From positions 62,001 to 126,000 of the forward strand of contig CAAEHI010000044.1 in the NCBI GenBank assembly GCA_900755685.1: 64,000 bases of DNA. The letters are read 5' to 3'. This document shows positions 1 through 8,836 of this stretch, piece by piece. Origin of the DNA: an uncultured Collinsella sp. (GTDB taxonomy: Bacteria > Actinomycetota > Coriobacteriia > Coriobacteriales > Coriobacteriaceae). The position numbers and the translations under genes are program-made. Positions within the stretch are counted from its first letter, which is position 1; the number at the start of each line of letters is the position of its first letter. The notes below the pieces were generated by a model. It made no database searches. It had not been told where the DNA came from and was given only the letters and a program-made list of their open reading frames with translations.

Positions 1-176
1 TCAACAGCAAGGATCAGGCCGAGGCCTATCTGGAGCTCTACTGCGACCGCGCCGACATGCCCATGCAGGTCGTGCGTCAGTGGACGAGCATCGTCGCCGC
101 TTCCGAGCTCGCTCGTAAGCGCAACGTGAACGATGAGTTCCTGAAGAACTGGATCGACGTCGTCGATTATCAGTAA
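1..176 (+). CDS. C-terminal fragment of a probable phosphotransferase (APH/choline-kinase-like)
   Basis: An open frame enters from the left edge (frame 3, first full codon at 3) and stops with TAA at 174-176, leaving 57 residues. The tail has a Tyr-Leu pair, a Trp followed by a Val-Ala-Ala-Ser stretch, then a charged helix and a Trp near the end. This layout resembles the C-terminus of aminoglycoside-phosphotransferase-fold kinases. That is pattern recognition on a short tail, not a domain match, and the catalytic part lies outside the window. A + strand intrinsic terminator follows 38 bases later, which supports this being the true gene end. The gene converges on proS. Confidence 0.4.
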   Translation, partial: NSKDQAEAYLELYCDRADMPMQVVRQWTSIVAASELARKRNVNDEFLKNWIDVVDYQ

Positions 177-213
177 TTTCTGAGCGATTCGCTTCGCATC
201 GGAGGCACAAAGG

Positions 214-246
214 AAACCCCGCAGCTCATTTGGGCTGTGGGGTTTT
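214..246 (+). terminator. Intrinsic terminator of the left-edge + strand gene
   Basis: AAACCCCGCAGC pairs with GCTGTGGGGTTT across a short loop and is followed by a T-rich stretch on the + strand. It lies just after the stop at 176. Confidence 0.75.
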
Positions 247-275
247 CTGTTACCCGTCGAGCTGATTCACGCAAC

Positions 276-324
276 AAAAAGGACTGCCCCGCATCTCATC
301 CTAAGAGAGATACGGGGCAGTCCT
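276..324 (-). terminator. Intrinsic terminator after proS
   Basis: A long near-perfect stem (AGGACTGCCCCG and its partner, extended by an ATCTC/GAGAT pairing) is followed on the minus strand by five T residues (AAAAA at 276-280). It lies 30 bases beyond the proS stop and ends the proS-side operon. It sits opposite the + strand terminator at 214-246, as expected between convergent genes. Confidence 0.85.
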
Positions 325-353
325 GTAATTGCATCTAATAGCAGAAACGTCGA

Positions 354-2075
354 TTAGCGACGGGCAGCCTTCACAAGCTCGGCGACCTTAGTGACAATCT
401 CATCAATCGCCACGTCCTCACGCTCGCCGGTAGCACGGTCCTTGAGCTCCACCGTGCCATTCTTGAGGCCACGCTTACCCAGAACGACCTGATACGGGAA
501 GCCCATAAGGTCGTTGTCGGCAAACTTAAAGCCGGGACGCTCGTCGCGATCGTCGACGACGACCTCGATACCCTCGGCGCACAGGCCATCAACAATCTGC
601 TCGCAGACGGTCGCGCACTCCTCCTTCTTGGGATCGAGCGGAATCACCGCGACCTCGTACGGAGCGACAGAGACCGGCCAGACGATGCCGTGCTCGTCAT
701 TGTGCTGCTCCACGACGGCAGCGAGCGAGCGGGACACGCCCACGCCGTAGCAACCCATGATGAGCGGCTTCTCCTTGCCGTCCTCGTCCATAAAGGTGGC
801 ACCCATGGCCTCGGAATACTTGGTACCCAGTTGGAAGACCTGGGAGACCTCGATGCCGCGGGCAGCAGAGAGCGGCTTGCCGCAGTGCGGGCAGGGATCG
901 CCGGCAACGACGGTGACCAGGTCAGCCCACTCATCGACGGTAAAGTCGCGCTCGGGGCAGGCGCCGGTAAAGTGATAATCGACCTCGTTGGCACCGCAAG
1001 CCCACTGCTTGGACTCGCGCAGGCTCTCGTCGCAGACCAGACGGATGCCCTCGGGCAGGTTAACCGGTCCGATAAAGCCCTTATGCAGCCCGTAGGTCTG
1101 GAGCTCCTCGTCGGTCATCATGCGATAGCCCTTGCCAAAGACGTGCTCGGCCTTGCAGTCGTTGAGCTCATGATCGCCCGGAACGATGGCCACAACCGGC
1201 TTACCCTCGGCATCGATGAGAGCCAGGGACTTGCGCGTGCCGTTCTCGGGGAAGTTGAAGAACTTAGCAACAGCCTCGATGGTGCCCATGCCCGGAGTCT
1301 CGACCTTGGTGAGCGTACCGTCGCCGGGGCCCTCAGTCACAACGACCTTGGTGCTTGCCGCCTCGTCATCGGCAGCAAAGCCGCAATCGTCGCAGTAGAC
1401 CAGCGAAGCCTCGCCGGCGTCGGCCAAAGCCATGTACTCGACGGAGGTATCGCCACCGATCTCGCCGGAGTCGGCAACGACGGGCAGGGCCTTGATGTAG
1501 CAGCGCTCGCAGATGTTAGCGTAGGCCTGCTTCATCTTGTCGTACTCCTCCTGCAGGCTCTCCTGCGTGGCGGAGAAGCTGTAGGCGTCCTTCATGATGA
1601 ACTCACGACCGCGCATCAGACCAAAGCGGGGGCGGAACTCATCGCGGAACTTATCCTGGATGTGATAGAGGTTGACGGGTAGCTGCTTATAGGAGCGCAG
1701 TTCATTGCGCACCAGGGCGGTCACCGTCTCCTCGTGGGTGGGGCCCAGCACGAACTCACGGCCGTGACGGTCATCAAAGCGCACGAGCTCCTTGCCATAG
1801 GCGTCGATGCGGCCGGACTCGCGCCACAGCTCAGCGTCGACCATAATGGGCATCATGAGCTCCTGGGCACCGGCGGCATCCATTTCGTCGCGTACGATGT
1901 TCTCGATCTTGCGGATCGAGCGCCATGCGAGCGGCAGATAGGAATACAGGCCGGCGGCCTCCTTGCGGATCATGCCGGCGCGAAGCAGCAGACGGTGGCT
2001 CGCAAGCTCGGCGTCCGCCGGATCCTCTTTGAGCGTCGGCGCGTAAAGCTTAGACATATACATTGCTCGAGTCAT
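354..2075 (-). CDS. proS: Prolyl-tRNA synthetase
   Basis: Charges tRNA-Pro with proline in the cytoplasm. The 573 residues match the usual length of bacterial-type ProRS (about 570). Class II motifs are visible: GPTHEE at about 111-116, a motif 2 with FRDEFRPRFG and RGREF at about 143-159, and a motif 3 region with GVGVSR near 440. The long segment between motifs 2 and 3 is the editing insertion that clears Ala-tRNA-Pro in this class. The ATG at 2075 directly abuts the ispG stop and has GAGGAG six bases upstream. Later in-frame ATGs (MYM, MSK) lack such spacing. It is the last gene of the pyrH-to-proS run. Confidence 0.97.
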   Translation of the reverse strand: MTRAMYMSKLYAPTLKEDPADAELASHRLLLRAGMIRKEAAGLYSYLPLAWRSIRKIENIVRDEMDAAGAQELMMPIMVDAELWRESGRIDAYGKELVRFDDRHGREFVLGPTHEETVTALVRNELRSYKQLPVNLYHIQDKFRDEFRPRFGLMRGREFIMKDAYSFSATQESLQEEYDKMKQAYANICERCYIKALPVVADSGEIGGDTSVEYMALADAGEASLVYCDDCGFAADDEAASTKVVVTEGPGDGTLTKVETPGMGTIEAVAKFFNFPENGTRKSLALIDAEGKPVVAIVPGDHELNDCKAEHVFGKGYRMMTDEELQTYGLHKGFIGPVNLPEGIRLVCDESLRESKQWACGANEVDYHFTGACPERDFTVDEWADLVTVVAGDPCPHCGKPLSAARGIEVSQVFQLGTKYSEAMGATFMDEDGKEKPLIMGCYGVGVSRSLAAVVEQHNDEHGIVWPVSVAPYEVAVIPLDPKKEECATVCEQIVDGLCAEGIEVVVDDRDERPGFKFADNDLMGFPYQVVLGKRGLKNGTVELKDRATGEREDVAIDEIVTKVAELVKAARR

Positions 2076-3158
2076 TTATTTCTCCTCAATAAGCTTGTCG
2101 ACCTCGACCATGAGCGCGTCGACAATTTGATCCTCAGCTACTTTACCAATGATCTGGCCATGCGAAAAGAGCAGGCCCTGACCTCGTCCGCAGGCAACTC
2201 CCAAGTCGGCGTCGGAAGCCTCGCCGGGGCCATTAACGGCACATCCCATCACGGCGATCGAAAGCGGCGCGGAGTAGTTCTTGAGCCGTTCGGTGACCTC
2301 CTCGGCAATGGGAATGAGGTTGACCTGGCAACGAGCGCACGTGGGACACGAGACGATCTCGGGACCACGACGACGCAGGCCCAGGGACTGCAGGATGCCC
2401 CAGGCGACCGGCGGCTCCTCGACCGGATCGGCCGTGAGCGACACACGCATGGTGTCGCCGATGCCTTCGGAAAGCAAGATGCCCAAGCCCACAGAGCTCT
2501 TGATGGTGCCCTGCAGCTTGGTACCCGCTTCCGTCACGCCCAGGTGGAGTGGAACATGCGGTATCTCGCGCGACAGAGCGCGATAGGCATCAAGCGTTGT
2601 GGCCACGCTATGGGCCTTGGCAGAAAGCACGATGTTGGTAAAACCGCGGTCCTCAAAATGCTTGACGAAGCGCTCGCTCGACATCACGAGCTTTTCGGGC
2701 TGCGTGAGGTCATCGCGCTCGGCGATATCCTGCTCGAGCGAACCGGCGTTCACGCCAATGCGAATCGCACACCCGGCAGCGCCCGCAGCATCAATCACAG
2801 CATCGACCTTGACCCAATCGCCAATGTTGCCGGGATTGATTCGCAGCTTGGCAGCACCGGCCTCAACAGCACCAATCGCCAGCTTATGGTTAAAGTGGAT
2901 ATCGGCAACGATCGGCACCGGAGACTCGGCACAAATGGTGCGGAAACCCTCAAGCGCGGCCTCGGTGGGCACACTCACGCGCACGATATCGCAACCGGCT
3001 TGTGCCAAGGCGCGAACCTGCGCAAGCGTTGCATGGGCGTCGGCGGTATCGGTGCAGGTCATGGACTGAACCACCACCGGAGCGCCACCACCGATCTGCA
3101 CGCCGCCAACATTTACGGGGCGCGTCAGCTCGCGCGGCAAAGGATGGGATAAAGACAA
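2076..3158 (-). CDS. ispG: 4-hydroxy-3-methylbut-2-enyl diphosphate synthase
   Basis: Penultimate enzyme of the MEP isoprenoid pathway, a [4Fe-4S] enzyme that converts MEcPP to HMBPP. The N-terminal TIM-barrel half has GGAPVVVQSMT. The cluster-binding half has SCPTCARC and the GCAVNGPGEA stretch that holds the third cysteine and a conserved glutamate. The frame stays open far into rseP, but the likely start is TTG at 3158, with AGGGGAG about 8 bases upstream. That gives 360 residues, normal for the family. The nearer GTG (3167) would sit on top of the ribosome site. It lies between rseP and proS, with dxr and uppS in the same run. Confidence 0.95.
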   Translation of the reverse strand: MSLSHPLPRELTRPVNVGGVQIGGGAPVVVQSMTCTDTADAHATLAQVRALAQAGCDIVRVSVPTEAALEGFRTICAESPVPIVADIHFNHKLAIGAVEAGAAKLRINPGNIGDWVKVDAVIDAAGAAGCAIRIGVNAGSLEQDIAERDDLTQPEKLVMSSERFVKHFEDRGFTNIVLSAKAHSVATTLDAYRALSREIPHVPLHLGVTEAGTKLQGTIKSSVGLGILLSEGIGDTMRVSLTADPVEEPPVAWGILQSLGLRRRGPEIVSCPTCARCQVNLIPIAEEVTERLKNYSAPLSIAVMGCAVNGPGEASDADLGVACGRGQGLLFSHGQIIGKVAEDQIVDALMVEVDKLIEEK

Positions 3159-3171
3159 TCCAAACACTCCC

Positions 3172-4533
3172 CTACAGAATAAATCGAAGGATGTCGGAAC
3201 GAAGCATGTAGACAAACAGCAGCGCAAAGAGCGCGATACCCACATAGCTAACGATCGTTTGAACCTTGAGCGGCAGCTCGCGGCCCGCAATCTTCTGAAT
3301 GATCTCGATAACCAGCTTGCCGCCATCGAGCGGCGGGATGGGCAGCAGGTTCATAAAGCCGAGCGAGAACGAGATGAGCGCGGCAAACGTCAAAAACGTT
3401 GCGGGGCCAGCGGCTGCAGCCTGGGATGACATGACGCTTATGCCCACGATCGAGGTCGACTGATCGAGAACCTCCATCGTATGTTGCGGTTGCAGCAGGC
3501 GCATCACGCCCTCAGCAGTCTGCTGAACATAGGAAAACGACAGGCGCGCCGACGTAATGGGGTCCAAATGGACCACCTGCGTAGAGGCATAAACGCCCAA
3601 ACGCTCATCCTCCTTGAGCGCGACCGAGGTCGAAAGATGCTTGCCGTCGCGCTGATACTCAATGGCAATATCGTCCTTGCCGGCGGCCGCTCCGATCGCA
3701 TCGTACACGTCCATCCAGGAAGAGCACGACACGCCATCGACACTAAGAATCGTGTCGCCGGCCTCGATGCCCGCCTTGGCAGCAATGGAGCCCTCGTCGA
3801 CCTGACCGATCACATTGCTATCGACCGGCACCGATACGCCGGCGATAGAGTAGATACTCATAAGGAGCAAAAAGCCCGTCAGGATATTGACGACAATGCC
3901 CGCGAGCAACATAAAGGCGCGCTTGAGAAAGCCCTGGCCAAGATAGGTATGCGAGCGCTCTTGCGCAAGGAACTCGGCCTTATCGCACGGCAGCTCCCAT
4001 ACGTCGCCCTCGGCGGTCGCATGCTCGCGATCAAAACGACGCCCGTCAAAGGTGGTGTAGCCCGCCTCATCGCGCGGCAGCGTCTGATACTTGGTGGGGT
4101 AATAGCTCGGTGAGGGCTTCTCCCCTTCCTCGTACCAAGGCGCAATGGAACCCCAGCCCAAAAGCAAGGCACAAGCCTCGAGCACGTCCTCCTCGGGCAG
4201 CTCCAGCTCGACGGAAAGGTCTGCAACCGAAACGCGACCATGACGATAAATCGCCGCAAGCACGCGGTCGGCGCACGAGACATTGGTCGGGTCCATACCG
4301 CAGATAGCGGCATAACCACCCAGCAGCAGCGGCGTCACGCCAAACTTGGTACCGATGCGACGCGACGTATGATGGATGTCAAAGCGGCACGGCAGGCCCA
4401 AAAAGAACTCGGTCACACGGACGCCGCAGGCACGCGCGGCCAAAAAGTGGCCGCCCTCGTGCAAAAACACGAGGACGGAAAGCATCAGAAGGCCCCAGAA
4501 GACCGATGAAAGAACGCTCAGAACAGTATCCAT
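3172..4533 (-). CDS. rseP: RseP-type site-2 membrane protease with an extra inserted domain
   Basis: Intramembrane zinc metalloprotease. HEGGHF (about 25-30) in the first membrane helix gives the zinc ligands. GGYAAICGM follows, a PDZ domain lies at about 240-320, and NLLPIPPLDGG (about 395-405) carries the third ligand. An uncommon feature is the stretch at about 82-195, between GGYAAICGM and the GFLKRAFMLLAG motif. There a winged-helix-like segment (about 86-132) and a Pro/Tyr/acidic linker replace the short loop usual in the family. The ATG at 4533 gives 453 residues. A TTG at 4548 is in frame but abuts the only AAGGA, and the ATG lies about 15 bases from it, so the start is uncertain. Its substrate is unknown; no sigma/anti-sigma pair lies nearby. 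Confidence 0.93.
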   Translation of the reverse strand: MDTVLSVLSSVFWGLLMLSVLVFLHEGGHFLAARACGVRVTEFFLGLPCRFDIHHTSRRIGTKFGVTPLLLGGYAAICGMDPTNVSCADRVLAAIYRHGRVSVADLSVELELPEEDVLEACALLLGWGSIAPWYEEGEKPSPSYYPTKYQTLPRDEAGYTTFDGRRFDREHATAEGDVWELPCDKAEFLAQERSHTYLGQGFLKRAFMLLAGIVVNILTGFLLLMSIYSIAGVSVPVDSNVIGQVDEGSIAAKAGIEAGDTILSVDGVSCSSWMDVYDAIGAAAGKDDIAIEYQRDGKHLSTSVALKEDERLGVYASTQVVHLDPITSARLSFSYVQQTAEGVMRLLQPQHTMEVLDQSTSIVGISVMSSQAAAAGPATFLTFAALISFSLGFMNLLPIPPLDGGKLVIEIIQKIAGRELPLKVQTIVSYVGIALFALLFVYMLRSDILRFIL

Positions 4534-4557
4534 AAATCGAAAAAGCAATCCTTATGG

Positions 4558-5745
4558 TTAGGAATGGGTTGCGGCAAGCACCAGCGAGGCCTTTTCGCGC
4601 GCCCAGGCATCGATGTCGCGAAGCTGCTCAAACGAGGTAACCGCCTGCGTGTCATGCGCATCCATGCAGGATTCCACAATGCGGTCGATATCGGTAAAGC
4701 TGCAACCGTCGTGTAAGAACGCATCGACCGCGACCTCATTGGCCGCATTAAGCACGCACGGCATGGTGCCACCCGTCTTGCCAGCACGCTCGGCCAGCGC
4801 CAGGCAGCGGAACGTGTCCATATCGGCGGCATCAAAGGTAAGCTGCCCCAGCTCACGAAAATCGAGACGAGGCGCCGGAGTATCCCAACGCTCAGGAAAC
4901 GAGAAGGCAAACTGAATGGGAATGCGCATATCGGAGGCGCCAAGGTGCGCCATCACGGAGCCGTCCGCATACTCGACCATCGAGTGAATCTTGGACTGAC
5001 GCTGCACGACCACGTTGATAAAGTCGAGGTCGCAACCGAACAGGTGCATCGCCTCGATACGCTCCAAGCCCTTGTTCATGAGGGTAGCGGAGTCGATCGT
5101 GATCTTAGCGCCCATAGACCACGTGGGATGTGCCAGCGCATCGGCGCGTGTCACGCGATCGAGCTCATCGCGCGTACGGCCAAAGAACGGACCACCCGAG
5201 CAGGTGAGCCAAATGCAGTGGGCCTCGCGCGGATTCTCCCCCAGATAGCACTGATAGATGGCAGAGTGCTCGGAGTCGACCGGGATGAGCTGACCCGGCT
5301 GGGCCAGCGGCATCAGCAGGTCGCCACCGACAACGAGGGACTCCTTGTTAGCAAGTGCAAGACGCTTGTTCGAGGTCAGGGCCGCATGGCTCGCTTCGAG
5401 CCCGGCAGCGCCCACAATAGCGACGAGCACGCAGTCGACATCGTCGCGACGCGCGAGCTCACAAACCGCCTGAGCACCAACACCGAGCTCCGTGCCCTCG
5501 GGCAGTTCCTGCAGTACGGCGTCATCGCCATGAGCGACATCGGCCACGGCAACGGCCGGAACCGAGAACTCGCGGGCGGCGGCGACGAGCTCCGAGGTGC
5601 TGGAATTGACGGACAGCGCCGTCACCTGCAGCCGATCGGCATGCTGACGGCACACATCGAGTGCCTGCGTGCCGATAGAGCCCGTACATCCCAGGATGGC
5701 AACGCGAAGGCGTCCATCGGGGCCATACGTCGTCTGGAATGACAT
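4558..5745 (-). CDS. dxr: 1-deoxy-D-xylulose 5-phosphate reductoisomerase
   Basis: Second step of the MEP pathway, converting DXP to MEP with NADPH. The nucleotide motif GCTGSIGT is at about 19-26, the N-terminal Rossmann fold is intact, and metal/substrate residues follow in the middle and in the MNKGLERIEA region. Its 395 residues are normal for the family. The ATG overlaps the cdsA stop by one base (TAATG), which implies translational coupling. Grouping with uppS, cdsA and ispG ties precursor supply to lipid-carrier synthesis. Confidence 0.97.
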   Translation of the reverse strand: MSFQTTYGPDGRLRVAILGCTGSIGTQALDVCRQHADRLQVTALSVNSSTSELVAAAREFSVPAVAVADVAHGDDAVLQELPEGTELGVGAQAVCELARRDDVDCVLVAIVGAAGLEASHAALTSNKRLALANKESLVVGGDLLMPLAQPGQLIPVDSEHSAIYQCYLGENPREAHCIWLTCSGGPFFGRTRDELDRVTRADALAHPTWSMGAKITIDSATLMNKGLERIEAMHLFGCDLDFINVVVQRQSKIHSMVEYADGSVMAHLGASDMRIPIQFAFSFPERWDTPAPRLDFRELGQLTFDAADMDTFRCLALAERAGKTGGTMPCVLNAANEVAVDAFLHDGCSFTDIDRIVESCMDAHDTQAVTSFEQLRDIDAWAREKASLVLAATHS

Positions 5746-6659
5746 TACAGCACGCCTCCGATCATCAAAAGCAGCTGCGCGGTAATGCAGCCAAAGATAA
5801 GCGAGTCGCTACGGTCGAGCATGCCGCCATGGCCCGGGATAAGGTTGCCGGAATCCTTGACGCCCACGCCACGCTTGATGCGCGACTCGATGAGGTCGCC
5901 GATAACGCCCAGGATGGACACGACCACGCCGCACAGCAGCGCATAGGGCAAGCTCAGCTTATAGAAATGCGTCGCCCACAAAATGAGCCAGATGAGCACC
6001 GAGCCCAAAATGCCGCCGAAAAAGCCTTCCCAGCTCTTTTTGGGAGAAATCTTGGGGACCATCTTGTGCTTACCGATACGACTACCCACGATATAGGCGA
6101 ACGAATCAGAAACCCAAAGAGACGCGCAAACACCCACCGAAAGCAGGGCGCCGGCAAAACCAGGCACGGCATCGCGCAGCAGCACGATAGCCGACAGCAT
6201 AAAACCGGTGTAGATGGGACCCATGAGCGTCACGGCTACATCGGATATGCGGGTACGCGGCGACCAGACATACCAAATGCCTACCGCAAGCATCAGAGCA
6301 AACAGCAGGGCATTCAACAGCAGCGAGTCGCCCAGCGCCGAGAGCGGAAAGAGCACGGCGGCAGCGATACCCAGGCGCTGGTTGGCTACTTTGCCATCGA
6401 GTTTCGTCATGCGAAAGAACTCATAGCAGCACAAGCCGCTCATGACGGACACAAAGATAGCCGTAGGGACAATACCCAAAACCAGACACAGGATAAAGAC
6501 GACGGCATAGACGATACCGGCGGCAGCACGGGTAATAAAACCAGCCAGCCAGGAGCCGGTGCCGCCCTTCGCAGCCGGTGCCTTGGGAGCAGCGGCCCTG
6601 CGCACAGGGGTCGTAGAAGCAGGCGCCTTGGGAGCAGTTGCCTTGGGACGATCAGCCAC
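5745..6659 (-). CDS. cdsA: Phosphatidate cytidylyltransferase
   Basis: Makes CDP-diacylglycerol from phosphatidate and CTP in the membrane. The family signature is clear near the C-terminus (about 259-288): SRIKR, then VKDSGNLIPGHGG and MLDR. Eight or so hydrophobic segments span about 40-300. The first 35 residues are Ala/Pro/Lys-rich and probably a flexible cytoplasmic extension. The start is GTG at 6659, six bases after GAGGAGGC. Only two bases separate the uppS stop from this start. Confidence 0.95.
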   Translation of the reverse strand: MADRPKATAPKAPASTTPVRRAAAPKAPAAKGGTGSWLAGFITRAAAGIVYAVVFILCLVLGIVPTAIFVSVMSGLCCYEFFRMTKLDGKVANQRLGIAAAVLFPLSALGDSLLLNALLFALMLAVGIWYVWSPRTRISDVAVTLMGPIYTGFMLSAIVLLRDAVPGFAGALLSVGVCASLWVSDSFAYIVGSRIGKHKMVPKISPKKSWEGFFGGILGSVLIWLILWATHFYKLSLPYALLCGVVVSILGVIGDLIESRIKRGVGVKDSGNLIPGHGGMLDRSDSLIFGCITAQLLLMIGGVL

Positions 6660-6661
6660 GA

Positions 6662-7456
6662 TTAAGCCTCCTCGGTCTTACTCAGTCCACCAAACCTACG
6701 GTCGCGGCCCTGATAAGCCAAGATAGCCTCAACAAGACCCCACCGATCGAAGTCGGGCCAATAGGTATCGGTGACATAAAACTCGGCATAAGCGACCTGC
6801 CACAGCAGATAGTTCGAAAGGCGCAGCTCGCCCGAGGTACGAATAACGAGCTCGGGATCGGGAAGACCGGCGGTGTACAGGTGCGACGCCACCATATCGT
6901 CATCAATTGCGGCAGGATCGATCTTACCGGCGGCAACGTCGAGTGCGATCTGACGGACAGCGCGGGTAATCTCGGCACGCGCACCATAGTTAACAGCGAG
7001 CGCCAAAGTCATACCGGTATGGTCGGCGCACTCGGCAAGACCGCGCTCAAAGACATCGCGGGTCTTCTTGGGCAACGCAGAAATGTCACCCAAAAACACA
7101 ACGCGCACGTTCTCGCGCTTAAGCAACGGCAGCTCATCGATAAACGTCTTGGCAAACAAATGCATGAGGACGTTGACCTCGTGCTGCGGGCGATTCCAGT
7201 TTTCGGTAGAAAACGCATAGGCCGAAAGCACGTCGACGCCAAGGCGCACGCAGGCGGTAATAATCTCGCGCAGAGAGACGATACCGGCCTTGTGACCCTC
7301 GGTGCGGGCAAGACCGCGCGCCGTGGCCCAACGGCCGTTGCCGTCCATGATGCACGAGATATGGTGCGGAATGTTATTGAGGTCTAGGTCGGAAAAACCG
7401 ACGCCCGCAGGGGCGTCGGCAAAGTACTCGACCAGTTTATGCTCGTCGTATTGCAC
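6662..7456 (-). CDS. uppS: Undecaprenyl diphosphate synthase (cis-prenyltransferase)
   Basis: Extends farnesyl diphosphate with cis isoprene units to make the carrier lipid for peptidoglycan and surface polysaccharide. Family landmarks: IMDGNGRWA at about 36-44, HKAG, AFSTENW and a C-terminal RTSGELRLSNYLLWQ stretch with the allylic-substrate arginines. Length is 264 residues. The start is GTG at 7456, with GGAG seven bases upstream inside the frr tail. The first 30 residues precede the conserved core and are variable in the family. Confidence 0.96.
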   Translation of the reverse strand: MQYDEHKLVEYFADAPAGVGFSDLDLNNIPHHISCIMDGNGRWATARGLARTEGHKAGIVSLREIITACVRLGVDVLSAYAFSTENWNRPQHEVNVLMHLFAKTFIDELPLLKRENVRVVFLGDISALPKKTRDVFERGLAECADHTGMTLALAVNYGARAEITRAVRQIALDVAAGKIDPAAIDDDMVASHLYTAGLPDPELVIRTSGELRLSNYLLWQVAYAEFYVTDTYWPDFDRWGLVEAILAYQGRDRRFGGLSKTEEA

Positions 7457-7457
7457 C

Positions 7458-7994
7458 TTAGATCTCCATGACCTCGGCTTCTTTTTCCTTCAGAAGCTCC
7501 TCGACCTTGGCAACATACTCGTCGGTATGCTTCTGAACCTTGGCCTGCTCGCGACGAACATCGTCCTCGGTAAGCTCCTCGTCGCGCTCAAGTTTGTTGT
7601 TAAAGTCGCGACGGATATTGCGGATAGAGACCTTGGCCTGCTCGGCGTACTCGCGGCACTCCTTGACGAGCTCGCGACGACGCTCCTCGGTGGGAGCCGG
7701 GAACGGCAGGCGTACGACAGTACCATCGGAGTTGGGGGTAATGCCCAGGTCGGAGGCACTGATGGCCTTTACGATGGCGTTGATAAGCGCCTTGTCCCAC
7801 GGCTCAATGAGCAGCATGTGGGCCTCGGGGGTCTTGACGGCGGCAACCTGCGTGACCGGCGTGGGAACACCGTAGTAATCGACGGTGATGTCGGACAGAA
7901 TGTTGGCGCTGGCGCGGCCGGTGCGGACCTTGGAGAAGTTATGCTTGAGGGACTCGAGCGACTTGTCCATGTGGGCGGTGATGTTCTCTGCCAT
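7458..7994 (-). CDS. frr: Ribosome recycling factor
   Basis: Splits post-termination ribosomes together with EF-G. The 178 residues are normal length. The hallmark RTGRASANIL lies near 25-34, then DYYGVPTPVTQVA, LNxAI-like helices and the C-terminal coiled-coil arm rich in Lys/Glu. It sits two bases after pyrH and ahead of uppS, the very common pyrH-frr-uppS-cdsA order. Confidence 0.97.
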   Translation of the reverse strand: MAENITAHMDKSLESLKHNFSKVRTGRASANILSDITVDYYGVPTPVTQVAAVKTPEAHMLLIEPWDKALINAIVKAISASDLGITPNSDGTVVRLPFPAPTEERRRELVKECREYAEQAKVSIRNIRRDFNNKLERDEELTEDDVRREQAKVQKHTDEYVAKVEELLKEKEAEVMEI

Positions 7995-7996
7995 GC

Positions 7997-8719
7997 TTAA
8001 TCCTCCTGATAGACGAGCGTGCCGACGGACTCACCCGCGAGCGCGCGCTTGACGGTGTCCTCGCCATCGATGTTGAGGACCAAAATGGGCATACGGTTAT
8101 CCTGGCACAAGGCCGTTGCCGTGGAATCCATAACCTGCAGGCCGCGAACGAGCACCTCGTGATAGGTGATCTTATCAAAGCGGACGGCATCGGCGCACTT
8201 GACGGGATCCTTGTCGTAGATACCGTCGACCTTGGTGGCCTTGATCAGAATCTCCGCACCGATCTCGCAGGCGCGAAGGGCCGCGGCGGTGTCAGTCGTA
8301 AAGTACGGATTGCCCGAGCCGGCGGCGAAAATAACGACATTGCCCTTGGACAGGTGATTGATGGCGCGACGACGAATATAGGGCTCGCAAATCTCGTTCA
8401 TCTGGATAGCGCTCATAACGCGGCAAGGAACATCGTTATGCTCGAAGGCATCCTGCAGGGCAAGCGCGTTCATAACGGTTGCCAGCATACCCATGTAATC
8501 GGCCTGAGCACGATCCATGCCACCGGCAGCGCCGGCCATGCCGCGGAAAATATTGCCGCCGCCGACAACGACGCCGACCTCATGGCCAACGGCAAGCAGC
8601 TCCTTGACCTGCTTGGCAAGATGGTCGGTAACCTTGGGGTCGATGCCGTAGTGGCCGTCGCCCATCAGTGCTTCGCCGGAAAGCTTGAGAAGCACGCGTT
8701 TATATCGGATGTCGGACAA
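7997..8719 (-). CDS. pyrH: Uridylate kinase (UMP kinase)
   Basis: Phosphorylates UMP to UDP; the bacterial enzyme is a hexamer of the amino acid kinase fold. Visible: RVLLKLSGEALMG at the start, the glycine-rich VVVGGGNIFRG, and the C-terminal TALCQDNRMPILVLNI segment. It has 240 residues. The start is TTG at 8719 behind a strong AAAGGAGG six bases upstream, so the rare start is well supported. It is the first gene of the run down to proS, and a terminator separates it from tsf. Confidence 0.97.
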   Translation of the reverse strand: MSDIRYKRVLLKLSGEALMGDGHYGIDPKVTDHLAKQVKELLAVGHEVGVVVGGGNIFRGMAGAAGGMDRAQADYMGMLATVMNALALQDAFEHNDVPCRVMSAIQMNEICEPYIRRRAINHLSKGNVVIFAAGSGNPYFTTDTAAALRACEIGAEILIKATKVDGIYDKDPVKCADAVRFDKITYHEVLVRGLQVMDSTATALCQDNRMPILVLNIDGEDTVKRALAGESVGTLVYQED

Positions 8720-8748
8720 AGCGATCCTCCTTTAATTAGACTCTCAAT

Positions 8749-8754
8749 ATGATA
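8749..8754 (-). promoter_or_regulatory. Possible -10 element for pyrH
   Basis: TATCAT on the minus strand, about 30 bases before the pyrH start and downstream of the tsf terminator. No convincing -35 hexamer is visible at the right distance, so this rests on position and one hexamer. Confidence 0.3.
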
Positions 8755-8776
8755 TCAAAGGCTCTGCTCAGAGCCA

Positions 8777-8815
8777 TGAAAAAGCAGGCTGTGAGTAAAA
8801 CCCACAGCCTGCTCA
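8777..8815 (-). terminator. Intrinsic terminator after tsf
   Basis: Minus-strand GAGCAGGCTGTG pairs with CACAGCCTGC and is followed by TTTTTC. It separates rpsB-tsf from pyrH. Confidence 0.85.
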
Positions 8816-8836
8816 TTACCAGCTACAAGAGCTTAT

